Source: Flavobacterium macacae (GTDB lineage Bacteria; Bacteroidota; Bacteroidia; Flavobacteriales; Flavobacteriaceae). Taken from it: a DNA stretch of 64,000 bases. The notes under the pieces are model-generated. The model worked only from the letters and a program-made list of their open reading frames with translations. It was not told the origin of the DNA and made no database searches. Of the stretch, positions 62,622-64,000 are shown piece after piece. The stretch covers positions 67,020 to 131,019 of the forward strand of contig NZ_RQVR01000012.1 of the NCBI RefSeq assembly GCF_003865365.1, given 5' to 3'. Made by a program: the position numbers and the translations under genes. How positions within the stretch are numbered: the stretch's first letter is position 1; each line of letters starts with the position of its first letter.

Positions 62622-62927
62622 AGCTTTTTTTTGCTTAATTTAGGTGTTATTCACAAGGTTGGTGAACATTTTAGCTAACGTCATCTATGAATTAACTCAA
62701 AATGACCGCCTAAGAATCGTCTGTATGATATTTTTCCCTGACAGCTATCTGTATAACTTCCTATTGTAGCTTAGTTTTTTTAATGCATGATGTCTGGGCG
62801 CTTGCAGCGGTTTAGGATTAAAATGCGTATTTTTTCATTATAGAAAAAAATTTGAAGTACAAAACCATTTTTTAATTAAGCCAAATACGAACCTGTCGTG
62901 CAGTGCAGAGCCAGCCAGCACTGGTTT
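62622..62927. other. 306-base gene-free stretch holding direct-repeat copy 1
   Basis: Upstream of the SdpI-like gene and downstream of the RDD-Coa1 gene. Most of it is copy 1 of the repeat at 62693-62873; on one side it has GGTTGGTGAACATTTTAGC and TAACGTCATC, on the other GCAGAGCCAGCCAGCACTGG. No ORF or RNA gene is seen. Confidence 0.5.
62693..62873. repeat. Direct repeat of about 185 bp, copy 1
   Basis: Shares long stretches with 63732-63917: TAACTCAAAATGACCGCCT, GAATCGTCTGTATGATA, CTATTGTAGCTTAGTTTTTT, GGCGCTTGCAG and ACAAAACCATTTTT in the same order; identity is roughly 80 percent by eye. Contains the imperfect palindrome CGCTTGCAGCG. Confidence 0.8.
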
Positions 62928-63691
62928 CTATTTCTGCATTTCTATTAATTTCCATTGTCCGTTTGGTTCTTTTTCTAAATAAACACTAACCTTCATATCG
63001 TTTGTATTCCCTAAAATCTTGATGTCAAGTTGAGCTTGTCCTTGTCCGTTTGAAATGTTAACGTTTCCTGAGGGCATCATTCCATAGCCTTTTATTCCGC
63101 CGTTTCGGTGATAATTTGTTCATTCTGTTCTATTTCACTTAGTGCGTCTTTATAGGCGTCTGTATTTTTCATGGGATTGCTTGCAAAGAAAAATACAAAT
63201 ACAAAAAATATAACTCCAACACCAATTAATGCTGCAATCCGAATAGGTTTTCTGGGTTTGGATGTGTTTTTAAGGACCACGGTTTTAGCCACTTTGTCGC
63301 CAAGTCTTTTCTTTTGGTCATTTGCAGCAAGCACAATAAACTCAATTGGCCAAATGATAATAAATACGTTTCGTAATAACAAACGACCGAATGATGGGAT
63401 TTCATTTGGGTTATTTTCATCGCGAACCATAATTCCCATAATCCATTTTCCAACACTAATTCCTTTTAAACTGTCTTTCGCAAAATAAAGAACGAAACCA
63501 GGAATCATGGCTAACAGCATAGTTATCATCATTTTACTTGGGTTATTTTCGTCCAAAAAATTGGGGCCAATTGCAATAAAAACAATTGAAACCATTAAAA
63601 GCGTCATTATGAAATGGTCAATTAAAAATGATGCAATTCGTCTTTTTCTACTTGATTTAGGAAAAGTCAATTCTGTTGGATTTTCTGTCAT
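62928..63691 (-). pseudogene. RDD-family protein with C-terminal Coa1-like domain, frameshifted
   Basis: The first 199 residues (63691 to 63092) are an RDD membrane protein with the family Arg and Asp residues (SSRKRRIASFLIDHF) and four hydrophobic segments. At about 63097-63105 the frame changes. With one base restored the protein continues GGIKGYGMMPSGNVNISNG, then QAQLDIKILG, and ends EPNGQWKLIEMQK at 62928, a cytochrome-oxidase-assembly (Coa1)-like ending. The shift truncates the protein by about 58 residues. The RDD part may still be made. Confidence 0.75.
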
Positions 63692-64000
63692 TGTTGTCTG
63701 TTGTTTTTAAATTGATTGTCCGTCTGTAAAATAACTCAAAATGACCGCCTGAGAATCGTCTGTATGATAATTTTTCTGACAGGTATATGTATAACTTTCT
63801 ATTGTAGCTTAGTTTTTTTTATACCTAATGTCTTGGCGCTTGCAGGAGTTCTGGATTAAAGATGCGAATTTTTTCCCATTATGCACAAATTTTCCAAATA
63901 CAAAACCATTTTTAAATTCAGACAATGTCCAAATCTTTTGTAGCGTGTGTTGAACTAAACCTTCGGTAGCACTTACCGATATTTTGTACCTTACGAATAT
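63692..64000. other. Gene-free right edge with direct-repeat copy 2
   Basis: Carries the second copy of the repeat (63732-63917) and then about 80 bases with no ORF or recognisable structure. The next gene, if any, is outside the window. Confidence 0.5.
63732..63917. repeat. Direct repeat of about 185 bp, copy 2
   Basis: Same orientation as copy 1, offset by about 1040 bases; the two bracket the RDD-Coa1 gene. Differences include a few one-base gaps and a changed end (GAGTTCTGG against CGGTTTAGG). Confidence 0.8.

Noticed and set aside
1..64000. tRNA, rRNA, CRISPR arrays and insertion sequences
   Set aside because: No cloverleaf-like segments, regularly spaced repeats or transposase motifs were found on either strand by reading; a covariance search would be needed to exclude small RNAs.

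Overview
The window reads as chromosomal DNA of a Bacteroidota bacterium, most likely a Flavobacterium (Flavobacteriaceae). It is AT-rich and its proteins are flavobacterial in type. There is a C-terminal type IX secretion (T9SS) sorting domain at the left edge and on an amidase. Promoters have the Bacteroidota form TTG-N17-21-TAnnTTTG, and genes generally lack Shine-Dalgarno sequences. No tRNA, rRNA, CRISPR array or insertion sequence was seen.

Layout. 1-5.8 kb: 3' end of a T9SS-exported protein, a glycosyltransferase, coaE and a two-component system. 5.8-14.2 kb, minus strand: acyl-ACP thioesterase, miaA, a voltage-gated-type ion channel, an exonuclease/GIY-YIG fusion, a YggS-type PLP protein, a DUF1015 protein, 3-hydroxyacyl-CoA dehydrogenase and a Gfo/Idh/MocA oxidoreductase. 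14.3-25.5 kb: pcm, a 1249-residue DUF3857/transglutaminase protein, smpB and many small envelope or housekeeping genes, including a frameshifted acetyltransferase. 25.8-30.2 kb: clpB, a YtxJ-like thiol protein and a solitary HsdR-N-type protein. 30.4-38.9 kb: a complete arginine operon on the minus strand, in the order GNAT-argG-argC-argD-argF'-argB-argE-argH, preceded by a leader of about 300 nt that encodes a short peptide with three CGG arginine codons. 39-44.2 kb: secreted amidase, beta-propeller protein, lipoprotein and fumarylacetoacetase. 44.3-45.6 kb: glyA.

45.8-55.3 kb is the main accessory region, an orphan VgrG island of a type VI secretion system. It holds vgrG (frameshifted), a small ORF, a GH19-type peptidoglycan hydrolase effector with a candidate periplasmic immunity protein, an unknown protein, a DUF4280 PAAR-like protein, a Tle-type lipase effector with a lipoprotein resembling DUF2931 immunity proteins, and a fragment of a second immunity gene. 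55.5-59.6 kb: miaE, a pentapeptide-repeat protein and a VWA/AAA+ pair. 59.6-64 kb: an outer-membrane protein, a GH13 amylase with two frameshifts, an SdpI-like protein and a frameshifted RDD-Coa1 gene lying between two copies of a repeat of about 185 bp.

Across the window there are four copies of a conserved hairpin-forming intergenic repeat and several smaller dispersed repeats. Five frameshifts in four genes are visible; they are either real decay or phase changes, or indel errors in the assembly.
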